Positions 24,597-34,267 of a DNA stretch of 36,501 bases are shown here, piece by piece. The stretch spans positions 1-36,501 of the forward strand of contig VXMP01000050.1 in the NCBI GenBank assembly GCA_009841075.1, in the 5' to 3' direction. The stretch comes from Acidimicrobiia bacterium. GTDB lineage: Bacteria > Actinomycetota > Acidimicrobiia > Spongiisociales > Spongiisociaceae. A program made the translations under genes and the position numbers. Under the pieces are notes generated by a model, which searched no databases, was not told the DNA's origin, and saw nothing but the letters and a program-made list of their open reading frames with translations. Positions within the stretch are counted from its first letter, which is position 1. Each line of letters opens with the position of its first letter.

Positions 24597-24612
24597 CCCC
24601 TTCGTCTAGGGG
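24597..24612 (-). other. hairpin holding a possible mreC SD
   Basis: Minus-strand CCCCT-AGACGA-AGGGG, just before the extended mreC frame. Its 3' arm forms AAGGGG, which would be an SD 5-8 nt before ATT 24591 or ATC 24588. If used, mreC translation would be limited by this stem. Confidence 0.35.
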
Positions 24613-24670
24613 TGGTGAAAATGTTCTGGTCGACCGGAAAAACCACGTCCGATCGATTTCGTTGCCGGCT

Positions 24671-25702
24671 TCAGAACCGTCCCGAAGATTCGAGAACTCC
24701 GTGCAAGAGGTCGAACTGCTCGAGACACCTTCCCGACCCCACCACCACCGATTGGAGCGGGCGCTCGGCGATCTCTACCCGTAGACCCGTTTCGATCGCC
24801 ACCCGATAATTCAATACCTTCAGCAAGGCCCCTCCGCCGGTGATCATGATTCCGACGTTCATCAGATCGGCCGCCAGCTCCGGTGGGGTGTTGTCCAAGG
24901 CGTAACGGATGGCATCGACAATGGTGGCCACCGGCTCTTCGATGGCGGCCCTGACCTCGGCCGCCGAAAGCAGGATGGTCTTCGGCAACCCCGCCTCCAG
25001 GTCCCGCCCCCGCACTTCGGCGCTGGGCTCGTTGTGATAGGGATAGGCCGATCCGATCGCCATCTTGATCTGCTCGGCGGTTCGGAGCCCGAGCAGAAGG
25101 TTGTGTTCTTTTTTAACCCATTCGATGATCCGTTCGTCCATGGCGTCGCCGCCTACCCGGACGCTCCTCGAAACCACCACTCCGCCCATGGCGATCACCG
25201 CCACCTCGGTGGTGCCTCCTCCGATGTCCACCACCATCGACCCGGTGGGCTCCTGGACAGGCATGTCGCAACCGATCGCCGCCGCCATGGGCTCGTCGAT
25301 CGTGAAGGCGTTGCGGGCACCGGCATGGTAGGCGGCCTCTTCCACCGCCCGCCGCTCCACCCCGGTGATGCCGGAGGGCACGCAGATGACGATGCGGGGT
25401 TTGGCCCATCGGTTGCGGTGCACCTTTTTAATGAAGTAGCGCAGCATGCGTTCGGTGATGTCGAAGTCGGCGATCACCCCGTCACGCAGGGGGCGGATCG
25501 CCTCCACGTAGGAGGGGGTGCGGCCGATCATACGCTTGGCGTCCATGCCCACGGCCAGCGCCTCGTTGGTGTTGGTGTTGATAGCCACGACCGACGGCTC
25601 GTTCAGCAGAACACCTTGGTCCCGTACATAAACCAGCGTGTTGGCCGTCCCCAGGTCGATAGCCATGTCTTGGCCGGCGACCAGGAATAATCTATCGGGC
25701 AT
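24671..25702 (-). CDS. mreB: MreB actin-like cell-shape protein
   Basis: 343 aa. ATP-binding actin homologue that forms membrane-bound filaments guiding lateral wall synthesis. Motifs: phosphate-1 DLGTANTLVYV (about 16-26), phosphate-2 VVDIGGGTTEVAVI, the adenosine region IMITGGGALL, and the conserved VCVPSGITGVERRAVEEAA. The length is typical. First gene of the mreBCD-mrdA-rodA set, 89 nt after ndk. Its presence implies elongating, rod-like growth at least partly by lateral wall insertion, unlike polar-growing mycobacteria that lack MreB. Confidence 0.97.
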   Translation of the reverse strand: MPDRLFLVAGQDMAIDLGTANTLVYVRDQGVLLNEPSVVAINTNTNEALAVGMDAKRMIGRTPSYVEAIRPLRDGVIADFDITERMLRYFIKKVHRNRWAKPRIVICVPSGITGVERRAVEEAAYHAGARNAFTIDEPMAAAIGCDMPVQEPTGSMVVDIGGGTTEVAVIAMGGVVVSRSVRVGGDAMDERIIEWVKKEHNLLLGLRTAEQIKMAIGSAYPYHNEPSAEVRGRDLEAGLPKTILLSAAEVRAAIEEPVATIVDAIRYALDNTPPELAADLMNVGIMITGGGALLKVLNYRVAIETGLRVEIAERPLQSVVVGSGRCLEQFDLLHGVLESSGRF

Positions 25703-25791
25703 TTAGGTCGCGCTCCGGTAGAGGAAGGTTCATAGGCATTCTATATGACCGAACCGGCTACCAAACCAAAATATTTCCCACCGCCCAAGAT

Positions 25792-26196
25792 TCAATCGAA
25801 CCAGATAGCCAGCTCTCGGGCGGCGCTCGTCGGGCTGTCGGAACCGTGCACCAGGTTTTTCTGGACTTCCAGGCCGAAATCGCCTCGGATAGTGCCTGGT
25901 GGGGCCTCGACCGGGTTGGTAGCCCCGATCAGGGTGCGGGCTACGGCAACCGCCGACTCCCCCGACCATCGCATGGCCACTACCGGCCCGGAGGTGATGA
26001 AATCCAGAAGGCTTTGGTAGAAAGGTTTCCCCTCATGCTCCTGGTAGTGGACCGCTGCGATAGAGGGATCGGGCACCCTCATCTCCAGACGGCGTAGTTC
26101 CAGGCCTTTCCGCTCGAAACGGGATATCACCTCCCCAACCAGACCCCGCCGCACCCCGTCGGGCTTCACCATCACAAACGTTTCCTCATAGGCCAT
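25792..26196 (-). CDS. ndk: nucleoside diphosphate kinase
   Basis: 134 aa. Balances NTP and dNTP pools by phosphate transfer through a phospho-histidine. The catalytic site NLVHGSDS places the histidine at residue 117. The N-terminal [25 protein letters not shown] and [21 protein letters not shown] are diagnostic. GGAGGGTGC lies upstream of ATG 26196 at a rather long distance (11 nt). It sits between folC and mreB on the same strand, as in other Actinobacteria. Confidence 0.97.
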   Translation of the reverse strand: MAYEETFVMVKPDGVRRGLVGEVISRFERKGLELRRLEMRVPDPSIAAVHYQEHEGKPFYQSLLDFITSGPVVAMRWSGESAVAVARTLIGATNPVEAPPGTIRGDFGLEVQKNLVHGSDSPTSAARELAIWFD

Positions 26197-26249
26197 GATC
26201 CGAGCACCCTCCGCTTAACCCGATTTTCGTACCCTCTTATTGTTACCTG

Positions 26250-26307
26250 TCTACCCGATCAGGACAAGAAGAATTACGAATTGCCCGTGAGGTTTCTACC
26301 CGATCAG
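26250..26307. repeat. 13-bp direct repeat at the folC 3' end
   Basis: TCTACCCGATCAG occurs at 26250-26262 and again at 26295-26307. The second copy contains the last codons and stop of folC; the first lies in the folC-ndk gap. It may be a small duplication left by slippage. No function is evident. Confidence 0.4.
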
Positions 26308-27585
26308 CGCCGTGCGGGCTTCGCCGGCCACATAGAAGGAGCCGGTTACCAGGATGGCATCCCCCGGTCGGCACCATTCTTCGGCCAACTCCACCGCCCG
26401 GGCCACCGGCACCATGCTGGTAACCGGAACACCTGGCAGGGCACTTCCCAGAAACCGCACCAGATCATCGGGAGCCATGGCCCGCTCCTGATCGACCGCC
26501 GTGGCGATAGCTCCGCTGACCAGTCCCTCCAACGGACACAGCATGTTTTGGACGTCCTTGTCACCGAAGGCACCTATCACCAGGTTCCAACCCACCGAAG
26601 GCAGCTCTTCTCGGATAGTCCGGGCCAAGGCTTGCATGGCCTGTGGATTATGGGCACCGTCCAAGACGGTCAGCGGGGACCTTCTGACCACCTCGAACCG
26701 GGCGGGAACCGTGGCCGAGGCCAGCGCGGCCTGAACCGAATCCGCCGGAAGCCCTCGGCCGAACAGCTCTTCCACTGCTGCTATCGCCACCGCTGAATTG
26801 GCGGCCTGATGCCGGCCGTGGAGCGGAACGTACAAATCTTCATAACGGTCGTAGATGCCTTCCAGGTCGAAGGACCAGCCCCCTACCGACATTCTTAGGT
26901 CCTCGATCCGGAAGTCCCGTCCGATAGTGTGTCTTAGCGCACCCGCCCGGTCGACGAACTCGTCCGCCAGTGCCGCCACCGGGTCGGAAAGATAACCGGT
27001 AACCAGCACCCCTCCTGGTTTGAGGATGGCCAGTTTCTCTCCGGCTATCTCGACCGGGGTCGATCCGAGATATCGGGTGTGGTCCAGGGCTATACCGGTT
27101 AGAACGGCCACCCCGGGGGCTAATACGTTGGTGGCATCGAGTCGGCCCCCCATCCCCACCTCGACGACCGCCGCATCGACGGACTGATTGGCGAAATGGG
27201 TGAAGGCGACCGCGGTGGTCAGCTCGAAATAGGTGGCCCTTTCTCCGGTTTCAGATTCGAGCAGGTCGACGAACGGGGCAACATCGGCCACCGCCTGGGC
27301 AAATTGTTCCGTAGTGGCTATCTCTCCCCATACCCGAAAGCGTTCCTCCACCGACCCGAGGTGTGGTGAGGTGTAGGTACCCGACTTCAACCCCATCCGG
27401 TCCAGCACTGCGGCGGCAATGGTGGTTACGGTGGTCTTGCCGTTGGTTCCGGTGACATGGATGGACGGGCAACGATCTTGCGGGGTGCCCATCAGCTCCA
27501 GCAACCGGTGGATCCGTTCCAGACCCGGCTTCCAACCCAGCTCAATATGACGGTCCAGATAGACGACCGCCTCTTGATAGTTCAT
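26296..27585 (-). CDS. folC: folylpolyglutamate synthase / dihydrofolate synthase
   Basis: 429 aa, Mur-ligase-like ATP-dependent enzyme that adds glutamate to folates (and may make dihydrofolate from dihydropteroate). The P-loop GTNGKTT lies at residues 46-52, followed by YTSPHL, the ligase motif VVEVGMGGRLDATN, ALDHTRYLG and the C-terminal domain with VLDGAHNPQAM. The length is normal. It lies 60 nt after valS, the usual valS-folC-ndk order. Starts at ATG 27585 with AGGAG 12 nt upstream. Confidence 0.96.
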   Translation of the reverse strand: MNYQEAVVYLDRHIELGWKPGLERIHRLLELMGTPQDRCPSIHVTGTNGKTTVTTIAAAVLDRMGLKSGTYTSPHLGSVEERFRVWGEIATTEQFAQAVADVAPFVDLLESETGERATYFELTTAVAFTHFANQSVDAAVVEVGMGGRLDATNVLAPGVAVLTGIALDHTRYLGSTPVEIAGEKLAILKPGGVLVTGYLSDPVAALADEFVDRAGALRHTIGRDFRIEDLRMSVGGWSFDLEGIYDRYEDLYVPLHGRHQAANSAVAIAAVEELFGRGLPADSVQAALASATVPARFEVVRRSPLTVLDGAHNPQAMQALARTIREELPSVGWNLVIGAFGDKDVQNMLCPLEGLVSGAIATAVDQERAMAPDDLVRFLGSALPGVPVTSMVPVARAVELAEEWCRPGDAILVTGSFYVAGEARTALIG

Positions 27586-27645
27586 TAAAACGGGGCGCTC
27601 CTGGTTAATCCGCCAGGCGGTGTCGAAAACGACGGATACGGGACA

Positions 27646-30276
27646 TCATTTTCCGCACCCTCCTAATCCCTGGAGCTGGTCTTCCAGCTGTTCAATTCGG
27701 GATCGGGCCTCGGCCAACTTCTCTTCTTCCCGATCCACCACCTCTTGGGGAGCACGGGAGCGGAACGCCGGATTAGACAGTTTGGCAGCGGATTTTTGCA
27801 ATTCAGACCGCACCTTTTGGAGGCGGCGGCTCAGGCGCTCCCGTTCGACCTCTGTGTCGATCACTCCTTGGACGGCTATATGGATCTCCACCGGTTCGGT
27901 GATGGCTCGTTGATAACCAGGGCCGGAGGGAGGTGCCCCCAACTCGACCTCCACATTCGCCAGGAAAGACAGCTGGGTATCCCACCATTCCTGCCAAACC
28001 CCGGATGGGTCGTGTACCACCGCCCGCAGGGCTTGGCTGATCGGCAGGCCGTGCGAGGAACGGAATCCCCGCAAACCTCGGATGATCTCCTGCAGGGCTT
28101 CCATGCCTTCCGGCAGCTGATAGTCGGGAACCTTCGGCCAGGGTGCCACGATCAACAATCCCTCCTCCACCAGGTGGCTGTAGAGCTCCTCGGTGACAAA
28201 CGGGATAGCCGGATGGAAAAGTTTCAGCAGATCCCGCAGCACCACCCCCAGGGTCTGTCGAACCGATTCCGCTTCCGGGCTATCGGACGCCAGCACCGGC
28301 TTGGCCATCTCCAGATACCAGTCGAACACGTCCGACCAGGCAAAGTTGTACAAGAGCGAAAAGGCATCGGCCAGGCGATGCTGGTCATAGAGCCGGTCGA
28401 ACCGTTCGGCTACCTCCCCGAGCCGGGCGAGCACCCATCCCGCTACCGGACCCGGATCCTCGGGATAACCACCCGCCGCCGGAACCGATCGGGGAGGCAG
28501 ATGGATCAAGGCGAACCGGGTGGCATTCCAGAGCTTGTTGCCGAACCGCCGCGACGCATCCACCCATTTGACATCGAACGGGACGTCGTGGCCCGGGGAA
28601 GCGGCCTGCAACAGGCTTAGACGAAGGGCGTCCGCGCCGTACTGTTCGATCATCTCGATCGGGTCGACGATGTTGTTGAGGGATTTCGACATCTTGCGGC
28701 CGTCGGACGCTCGTACCAGACCGTGTATCACGATCTCGGAAAACGGTGCCTCCCCCACGAACTCCAGGCCCATCTTGAGCATGCGGGCCACCCAGAAAAA
28801 GATGATGTCGTAGCCGGTAACCAGCACCTGGGTGGGATAGAAGCGGGACAGATCGTCGGTAGGTTCGGGCCAACCCAGGGTGCTGAGCGGCCATAAGGCC
28901 GAGCTGAACCAGGTGTCGAGGACGTCTTCGTCGGGCTTCAGGTCGCCGGAACCGCACTGCGAGCATTGGGCGGGCCGGGCACGGTCCACCATGATCTGTC
29001 CATCGGCCGGACAGTGCCAGGCCGGGATGCGATGACCCCACCACAGCTGCCGGCTGATGCACCAGTCCTGCAGGTTCTCCATCCAGTGGAAGTAGTTACG
29101 TTCCCAGCGTTTGGGGACGAACCTGGCCTGGTCTACACGGACCGCATCCATGGCCGGTCCCACCAGCTCCTCCACCCGGACAAACCACTGATTGGACAGG
29201 AGCATCTCGATAGGAACCCCGCTGCGCGAACAATGCCCCACGGTGTGGAGGTGATCCTCGATTCGATCCAGATACCCACCTTTTCGAAGAGCTTCGATCA
29301 CTTCGGTGCGGGCCTCGAATCTATCCAGCCCGGCGAAGTCACCGGCCGCGGCTTTCATCCGACCGTCCTCGCCGATCACCTGCAGTGGTGCCAGGCCGGT
29401 ACGTATCGAGATTTCATGGTCAAGGGGATCGTGGGCGGGGGTGACCTTCACCGCCCCGGTCCCGAAGTCCGGATCAACCGCAGCATCGGCGACGATCGGT
29501 ATCTCCCGCCCGACCAGCGGAAGACGCACCGTCCGGCCGATCCAGGCGCTATAGCGCTCATCGTCGGGATGAACCGCCACGCCGGTATCGCCCAGCATGG
29601 TTTCCGGTCGGGTGGTGGCGACCTGAATGCCCGACCCGTCCTCGGCATCAACAAAGGGGTAGGTGATGTAAACCAGCGACCCCTCCACCTCCTTGTAGTT
29701 GACCTCGATGTCGGAGATGGCGGTCATCAGGCCGGGCGACCAGTTGATTATCCGGTGGCCGCGGTAGATGTAGCCCCGTTCGTACAGGCTGACAAACACC
29801 TCTCGAACGGCCGCAGAAAGGCCTTCGTCCATGGTGAAACGCTCTCGTGACCAGTCGCAGGAATCGCCCAAGGCCCTCATCTGTCTGGTGATGGCCCCGC
29901 CCGAACGGCGTTTCCAATCCCAGACCTGGTCCACGAAGGCATCCCGCCCCAGCCCCTGGCGGGTCAAGCCTTCGGCGGCCAGCTCCCTTTCCACCACCAT
30001 CTGGGTGGCTATCCCGGCGTGATCGGTGCCCGGTAGCCAGAGGGTGGAGTAACCCTGCATACGTTTGCGCCGGATGATGGCGTCCTGGATGGAATGGTCC
30101 AGGGCGTGGCCGATGTGAAGCACCCCCGTAACGTTGGGGGGCGGGATTACGATGCAGAACGCTTCCCCTTCCGGATGGAACTCGGGTCGGAAAGTGCCCG
30201 ATTCCTCCCAGATCGGATACCAGCGCGACTCGACCGATCGAGGGTGGTAGCTTCCTTCAAGGGGGAGGTAGGTCAT
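27646..30276 (-). CDS. valS: valyl-tRNA synthetase
   Basis: 876 aa class Ia synthetase. HIGH is LHIGH at residues 53-57, KMSKS is GRKMSKSLNN, and the editing domain carries ATTRPETMLGDTGVAVHPDD. The C-terminal coiled-coil tRNA-binding arm typical of ValRS is present (VERERLSRRLQKVRSELQKSAAKLSNPAF...EEKLAEARSRIEQLEDQL). Starts at ATG 30276 with no SD at the usual distance. Two copies of AGGAGGGTGC lie in the 46-nt gap after clpX, and a third occurs over its own stop codon region. Confidence 0.97.
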   Translation of the reverse strand: MTYLPLEGSYHPRSVESRWYPIWEESGTFRPEFHPEGEAFCIVIPPPNVTGVLHIGHALDHSIQDAIIRRKRMQGYSTLWLPGTDHAGIATQMVVERELAAEGLTRQGLGRDAFVDQVWDWKRRSGGAITRQMRALGDSCDWSRERFTMDEGLSAAVREVFVSLYERGYIYRGHRIINWSPGLMTAISDIEVNYKEVEGSLVYITYPFVDAEDGSGIQVATTRPETMLGDTGVAVHPDDERYSAWIGRTVRLPLVGREIPIVADAAVDPDFGTGAVKVTPAHDPLDHEISIRTGLAPLQVIGEDGRMKAAAGDFAGLDRFEARTEVIEALRKGGYLDRIEDHLHTVGHCSRSGVPIEMLLSNQWFVRVEELVGPAMDAVRVDQARFVPKRWERNYFHWMENLQDWCISRQLWWGHRIPAWHCPADGQIMVDRARPAQCSQCGSGDLKPDEDVLDTWFSSALWPLSTLGWPEPTDDLSRFYPTQVLVTGYDIIFFWVARMLKMGLEFVGEAPFSEIVIHGLVRASDGRKMSKSLNNIVDPIEMIEQYGADALRLSLLQAASPGHDVPFDVKWVDASRRFGNKLWNATRFALIHLPPRSVPAAGGYPEDPGPVAGWVLARLGEVAERFDRLYDQHRLADAFSLLYNFAWSDVFDWYLEMAKPVLASDSPEAESVRQTLGVVLRDLLKLFHPAIPFVTEELYSHLVEEGLLIVAPWPKVPDYQLPEGMEALQEIIRGLRGFRSSHGLPISQALRAVVHDPSGVWQEWWDTQLSFLANVEVELGAPPSGPGYQRAITEPVEIHIAVQGVIDTEVERERLSRRLQKVRSELQKSAAKLSNPAFRSRAPQEVVDREEEKLAEARSRIEQLEDQLQGLGGCGK

Positions 30277-30293
30277 CGAAATATGCGGCTAGC

Positions 30294-30322
30294 GCACCCT
30301 CCTAGGTGGGCAGCACCCTCCT
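30294..30322 (-). repeat. tandem AGGAGGGTGC module before valS
   Basis: Two exact copies of AGGAGGGTGC (minus strand) at 30322-30313 and 30303-30294, period 19 nt, fill the gap between clpX and valS. A third exact copy is at 27664-27655 (valS stop region), and GGAGGGTGC recurs before ndk (26212-26204) and obgE (17330-17322). The module contains SD-like GGAGG, but the nearer copy ends 17 nt before the valS ATG. Confidence 0.4.
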
Positions 30323-31585
30323 TTAAGCGCTCTTCTCGCGACGGTTCTCCAGGTCGCCGATAGAGAGCAAGGTGGGCCCGGTCTTTTCTTCCACTGTTTC
30401 CCGGCTGATCACCACCTGGCCGATGTCCGAACGGGAAGGAAGGTCGTACATGGTGTCGAGGAGTACCTCCTCCAAGATAGCCCGCAGTCCCCGAGCCCCG
30501 GTACCCCGCACCAGGGCCAGGTCGGCGATGGCCTCCAAGGCGTCTTGCTCGAAGACCAGCTCCGCATCGTCGAACTCGAAGATACGGGTGTACTGCTTGA
30601 CCAGGGCATTGCGCGGCTCGGTGAGGATCCGTATCAGGGACTCCTTGTCCAAAGGATGGACGGTCGACACCATGGGAAGCCTGCCGATGAACTCGGGAAT
30701 CAGGCCGTATTTCATCAGATCCTCGGGCATCACCTCGGGTAGGAAGTCCTCGGACCGGTCGAAGGAGTGGAGGTCGGCCCCAAAACCGACCACCTTGTTG
30801 CCGAGGCGACGGGAGATAACCTCGTCCAAACCGTCAAAAGCCCCGCCCGAGATGAACAGGATGTCGGTGGTGTCGATCTGGATGAAATCCTGATGGGGAT
30901 GCTTGCGCCCGCCCTGGGGAGGAACCGAGGCCACCGTCCCTTCCAGGATCTTCAGGAGGGCCTGCTGGACACCTTCGCCCGATACGTCACGGGTGATGGA
31001 GGGGTTCTCGGCCTTGCGGGCAATCTTGTCCACCTCGTCGAGGTAGATGATGCCCTGTTCGGCCCGTTTGATGTCGAAATCGGCGGCTTGCAGCAGCTTT
31101 AAAAGGATGTTCTCCACGTCTTCGCCCACATATCCGGCCTCGGTCAGAGCGGTGGCGTCGGCGATGGCGAACGGAACATTGAGCATTCGGGCCAGGGTCT
31201 GGGCCAGCAGCGTCTTGCCGCATCCGGTAGGGCCGATCAGCAGAATATTGGCCTTGGCGATTTCCACGTCCTCTTGGCCAGGAGGGGTGGCCCTGACCCG
31301 CTTGTAGTGGTTGTAGACCGCCACCGAAAGGGTCTTCTTGGCCCGGTCCTGCCCGATTACGTAGTCGTCCAGGAAGGCGAACACCTCGGCCGGTTTCGGT
31401 AGTTCATCACTCCGCTCCGGCTCTCCGGCGATGTATTCGTCCTCCAGGATTTCGGTGCATAGCATCACGCACTCGTCACAGATATAGACCCCGGGTCCGG
31501 CGATGAGCTTTCTGACCTGCTTCTGGGAATGACCGCAGAAGCTGCACTTGAGCAGGTCGCTCCCGGTTTCGTACTTGATGGACAC
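30323..31585 (-). CDS. clpX: ClpX, ATPase subunit of the ClpXP protease
   Basis: 420 aa AAA+ unfoldase that recognises, unfolds and feeds substrates to ClpP. The N-terminal zinc-binding domain has Cys14, Cys17, Cys36 and Cys39. Walker A is GPTGCGKT (118-125), Walker [11 protein letters not shown], and the ClpP-contacting IGF-type loop lies in the segment after [14 protein letters not shown]. Starts at GTG 31585, 4 nt after the clpP stop, so it is co-translated with it. Typical length. Confidence 0.97.
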   Translation of the reverse strand: MSIKYETGSDLLKCSFCGHSQKQVRKLIAGPGVYICDECVMLCTEILEDEYIAGEPERSDELPKPAEVFAFLDDYVIGQDRAKKTLSVAVYNHYKRVRATPPGQEDVEIAKANILLIGPTGCGKTLLAQTLARMLNVPFAIADATALTEAGYVGEDVENILLKLLQAADFDIKRAEQGIIYLDEVDKIARKAENPSITRDVSGEGVQQALLKILEGTVASVPPQGGRKHPHQDFIQIDTTDILFISGGAFDGLDEVISRRLGNKVVGFGADLHSFDRSEDFLPEVMPEDLMKYGLIPEFIGRLPMVSTVHPLDKESLIRILTEPRNALVKQYTRIFEFDDAELVFEQDALEAIADLALVRGTGARGLRAILEEVLLDTMYDLPSRSDIGQVVISRETVEEKTGPTLLSIGDLENRREKSA

Positions 31586-31589
31586 TTTT

Positions 31590-32246
31590 CTAGTTCTCTA
31601 CCGCGGACAGCTCACGGCTGGTCAGTACCCCGTCCACGATCCCGTATTCCATGGCTTCTTCGGCCAGCATCCAAAAGTCCCGGTCGGTATCCTGGGACAC
31701 CTTTTCGTAATCCTGGCCGGTGTGGCGAGCCAGGATCCGGTTGAGCTGTTCCCGCATCTGGACTATCAGGCGAGCCTGTATTTCGATGTCGGTGGCTTGT
31801 CCGCTCGCTCCCCCCTGAGGTTGGTGGAGCATGACCCGGGCATGGGGTAGGGCGAAACGCTTACCCTCGGTGCCGCCGGCCAGGATGACCGCCGCGGCCG
31901 AGGCCGCCATCCCGATGCACAGCGTGTTGACGTCGGGCTTGATGTACTGGATGGTGTCGTAGATGGCGAACAGGCTGGTGATAGACCCGCCCGGTGAGTT
32001 GATGTAGAGACTCACGTCCCGATCCGGGTCCTCGGACTCCAGGTGGAGGAGCTGGGCCATGACCAGGTTGGCAACGGCGTCGTCAATGGGGGTACCGAGA
32101 AAGATGATCCGATCCTTGAGCAGTCGGGAGTAGATATCGAAGGCCCGCTCTCCCCGACCGGTGGATTCGACCACCGTGGGGACGAGATAGTTGGTTATCG
32201 GAGAACCCGGCCTAAGACCGGGCTCAAAAGGCGTTGTTCTACTCAC
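31590..32246 (-). CDS. clpP: ClpP, proteolytic subunit of Clp protease
   Basis: 218 aa serine protease forming the tetradecameric chamber. Catalytic triad: Ser116 (GMAASAAA), His141 (MLHQPQGG) and Asp186 (SQDTDRD). Starts at GTG 32246, overlapping the tig stop by 4 nt (GTGA). Actinobacteria often carry two clpP genes in tandem; only one is present here. The N-terminal ~30 residues are probably a propeptide and axial loop. Confidence 0.97.
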   Translation of the reverse strand: MSRTTPFEPGLRPGSPITNYLVPTVVESTGRGERAFDIYSRLLKDRIIFLGTPIDDAVANLVMAQLLHLESEDPDRDVSLYINSPGGSITSLFAIYDTIQYIKPDVNTLCIGMAASAAAVILAGGTEGKRFALPHARVMLHQPQGGASGQATDIEIQARLIVQMREQLNRILARHTGQDYEKVSQDTDRDFWMLAEEAMEYGIVDGVLTSRELSAVEN

Positions 32247-33643
32247 TTTTCTCCTTGCTCAACCTCGGCCTCGACGACCTCGGCCTCCACCGTTTCTTCC
32301 GTTGGTAATGGGGGAAACTCAAGATCGATCAGGGTACCGTCCTGATCGGTAGGCACCGCGCCCCGCATCAGGACGCCCATGACCTTGTTTTCCAGGATAT
32401 CACTGTAGAGGCGGTTTACTATTGCATTGCCTCTTTCCCCACGAAAGAGATCGGGGCTCGGCTCATCCTGGTGAGCCTGGATCTGATTGATGATTTCCGC
32501 AACCTCTTGAGGTTCAACGGTAATCTCGGCCTGTTCGGCCACCGCCGAAAACAACACCCCCATTACCAGCCGCCTCTTGGCCTCGGATCGAAACTCCTCG
32601 GTCAGGGTTTCCTCGTCTACCTGGTCTTCTTCCAGGTAATCCTCGACGGAAAAGCCTTTCTCCTCCAGGTCGCGGCGAAAGCTGTCCCAGGTGCGGGCGG
32701 TACGGCTATCGACCAGGGCGGAAGGAATATCCACCTCGATTTCCTCCATCAATTCCGATAACAGTGCACCTCTAAACCGGGCCCTCATTGCGGACAGCCT
32801 TTCTTGGTTGAACCGGGTAAAGATCTGTTCCCTGATCTCGTCCAGCGTGGATTCGTAGTTTTCCATTGCCCACTCGTCGTTCAGTTCAGGAAGGTTTTTC
32901 TGGTGCACCTCGTCTATGGCCACCCGCACCTGGATTACCTCCCCCTCGGCTAGTCCAGGCACCTCATCGGGCAAAGCATCATCGGACAATGCCGACTCGA
33001 AGTCGACAACATCACCCGCCTCTTTACCCAGCAGGTTTTCGGTCAGGCCTTCGAATACCGAAAAGGTGCCCAGCTCGTACAGCAACCCGGTTGACGAAAC
33101 TCTCTCCAAGGGAGCGTCGTCCTTGGAAGCAACAATGTCGACGGATACATAGTCTCCGGTTTGGGCGGGACGTTCCACCGCCTCCAACTCGGCGTGGAGT
33201 TCCCTTACCTGCTCCAGCTGTTCATCTACCAGCTCGTCGGAGGCCTCTTCGAGAACCTCTATGGCGATTTGACGGCCTACGTAGTGAGGTGGTTCCTCGA
33301 TCGAAGGCCAGAGGCTCACTGAAATCTTGGCCTCGATCCCCTCCGATACTTCCAACAGGTCGTTTAGTTCCGGCCGGGTGGCGGGCTCAAGCCCGGTTTC
33401 CTCCCAGATCTCGGCCAGCCGCGTCCCCAGCAGGTCTTCGATCGCCTCATGGCGGATTCTCTCCCGCCCCACCACCCGCTCGACCATTCGCCTGGGTGCC
33501 TTACCGGGGCGAAATCCGTTGATATTCACGTTTTGGGCCAACCGGCGGGCGGCACGATTCTCGGCCTGATCAAGGGGATCTTTCTCGATGAGGATGGTGA
33601 TAAGGCGCTCGAAATCGCTTACTTCGGTAATGGTGAAAGTCAC
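32243..33643 (-). CDS. tig: trigger factor (ribosome-associated chaperone)
   Basis: 466 aa from GTG 33643, preceded by GGAG at 7 nt. The open frame continues upstream through tRNA-His but is not coding there. Order: ribosome-binding N-terminal domain with the signature GFRPGKAP, a FKBP-type PPIase domain beginning near [13 protein letters not shown], and a helical C-terminal chaperone domain with an acidic tail. It binds ribosomal protein L23 at the tunnel exit. A possible -10 box TACATT lies at 33674-33669. Heads tig-clpP-clpX. Confidence 0.95.
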   Translation of the reverse strand: MTFTITEVSDFERLITILIEKDPLDQAENRAARRLAQNVNINGFRPGKAPRRMVERVVGRERIRHEAIEDLLGTRLAEIWEETGLEPATRPELNDLLEVSEGIEAKISVSLWPSIEEPPHYVGRQIAIEVLEEASDELVDEQLEQVRELHAELEAVERPAQTGDYVSVDIVASKDDAPLERVSSTGLLYELGTFSVFEGLTENLLGKEAGDVVDFESALSDDALPDEVPGLAEGEVIQVRVAIDEVHQKNLPELNDEWAMENYESTLDEIREQIFTRFNQERLSAMRARFRGALLSELMEEIEVDIPSALVDSRTARTWDSFRRDLEEKGFSVEDYLEEDQVDEETLTEEFRSEAKRRLVMGVLFSAVAEQAEITVEPQEVAEIINQIQAHQDEPSPDLFRGERGNAIVNRLYSDILENKVMGVLMRGAVPTDQDGTLIDLEFPPLPTEETVEAEVVEAEVEQGEK

Positions 33644-33708
33644 CGGGCATCTCCAGCCGGTTCGGGTAAATGTAAAAAGGGTGCGGCCAAAAACGAGCCG
33701 GCACCAAG

Positions 33709-33784
33709 GGTGACCGAGGGGATTCGAACCCCCGACCTCCTGGACCACAACCAGGCGCTCTAACCAAGCTGAGCTACGGCCACC
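33709..33784 (-). tRNA. tRNA-His (anticodon GTG)
   Basis: 76 nt with an encoded G-1 opposite C73, the histidine identity pair. Acceptor stem GTGGCCG/CGGTCAC. Anticodon stem CCTGG/CCAGG with loop TTGTGGT gives GTG. No encoded CCA (CTTGG follows). Last tRNA of the cluster, upstream of tig. Confidence 0.96.
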
Positions 33785-33862
33785 ATGTTTACGGAGTCCG
33801 GGCAACTCTAGCCCGGGCTCTTGATTGTATTGATCCTGCCCGATCAAGGGTGGATCAGGGCG

Positions 33863-33935
33863 CGCCCCCGGAAGGATTCGAACCTTCGACCAAGAGCTTA
33901 GAAGGCTCCTGCTCTGTCCACTGAGCTACGGGGGC
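33863..33935 (-). tRNA. tRNA-Arg (anticodon TCT)
   Basis: 73 nt. Acceptor stem GCCCCCG/CGGGGGC. Anticodon stem GGAGC/GCTCT with loop CTTCTAA gives TCT, reading AGA and AGG. Discriminator G; no encoded CCA. Confidence 0.95.
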
Positions 33936-33983
33936 GGATCGCCGCCCCACACTCCCTTAGAGGTCGGTGAGGGCGCATCCCTC

Positions 33984-34056
<73 letters not shown>

Positions 34057-34166
34057 AATTCAACACCCCATAATACCTACCCGACTGTCGGGTTTGAAGA
34101 CCACCCCGACAATCCGCTAAACGGGCGGGATACCTTATTAGCCTCAGTATCCGCCTGTGTATAGGG

Positions 34167-34241
34167 TCGGGCTGGTCGGATTTGAACCGACGGCCTCCTG
34201 CTCCCAAAGCAGGCGCGCTAACCAAGCTGCGCCACAGCCCG
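34167..34241 (-). tRNA. tRNA-Pro (anticodon TGG)
   Basis: 75 nt. Acceptor stem CGGGCTG/CAGCCCG. Anticodon stem CCTGC/GCAGG with loop TTTGGGA gives TGG. Discriminator A followed by CCC, so no encoded CCA. First tRNA of the Pro-Gly-Arg-His cluster. Only 26 nt separate its 5' end from the divergent lipoprotein start. Confidence 0.95.
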
Positions 34242-34267
34242 AACTGGAGCCCACCTGGAGCTCTCTC

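Noticed and set aside
28966-29850. 294-codon frame opposite valS
   Set aside because: Antisense to conserved ValRS catalytic and editing regions; no start signal and no family resemblance.
30294-30322. T-box or other known riboswitch before valS
   Set aside because: The gap is only 46 nt, too short for a T-box, and has no specifier-loop or antiterminator features.
33644-33847. N-terminal extension of trigger factor through tRNA-His
   Set aside because: The extra residues are translated tRNA sequence; GTG 33643 has an SD and starts the family-conserved domain.
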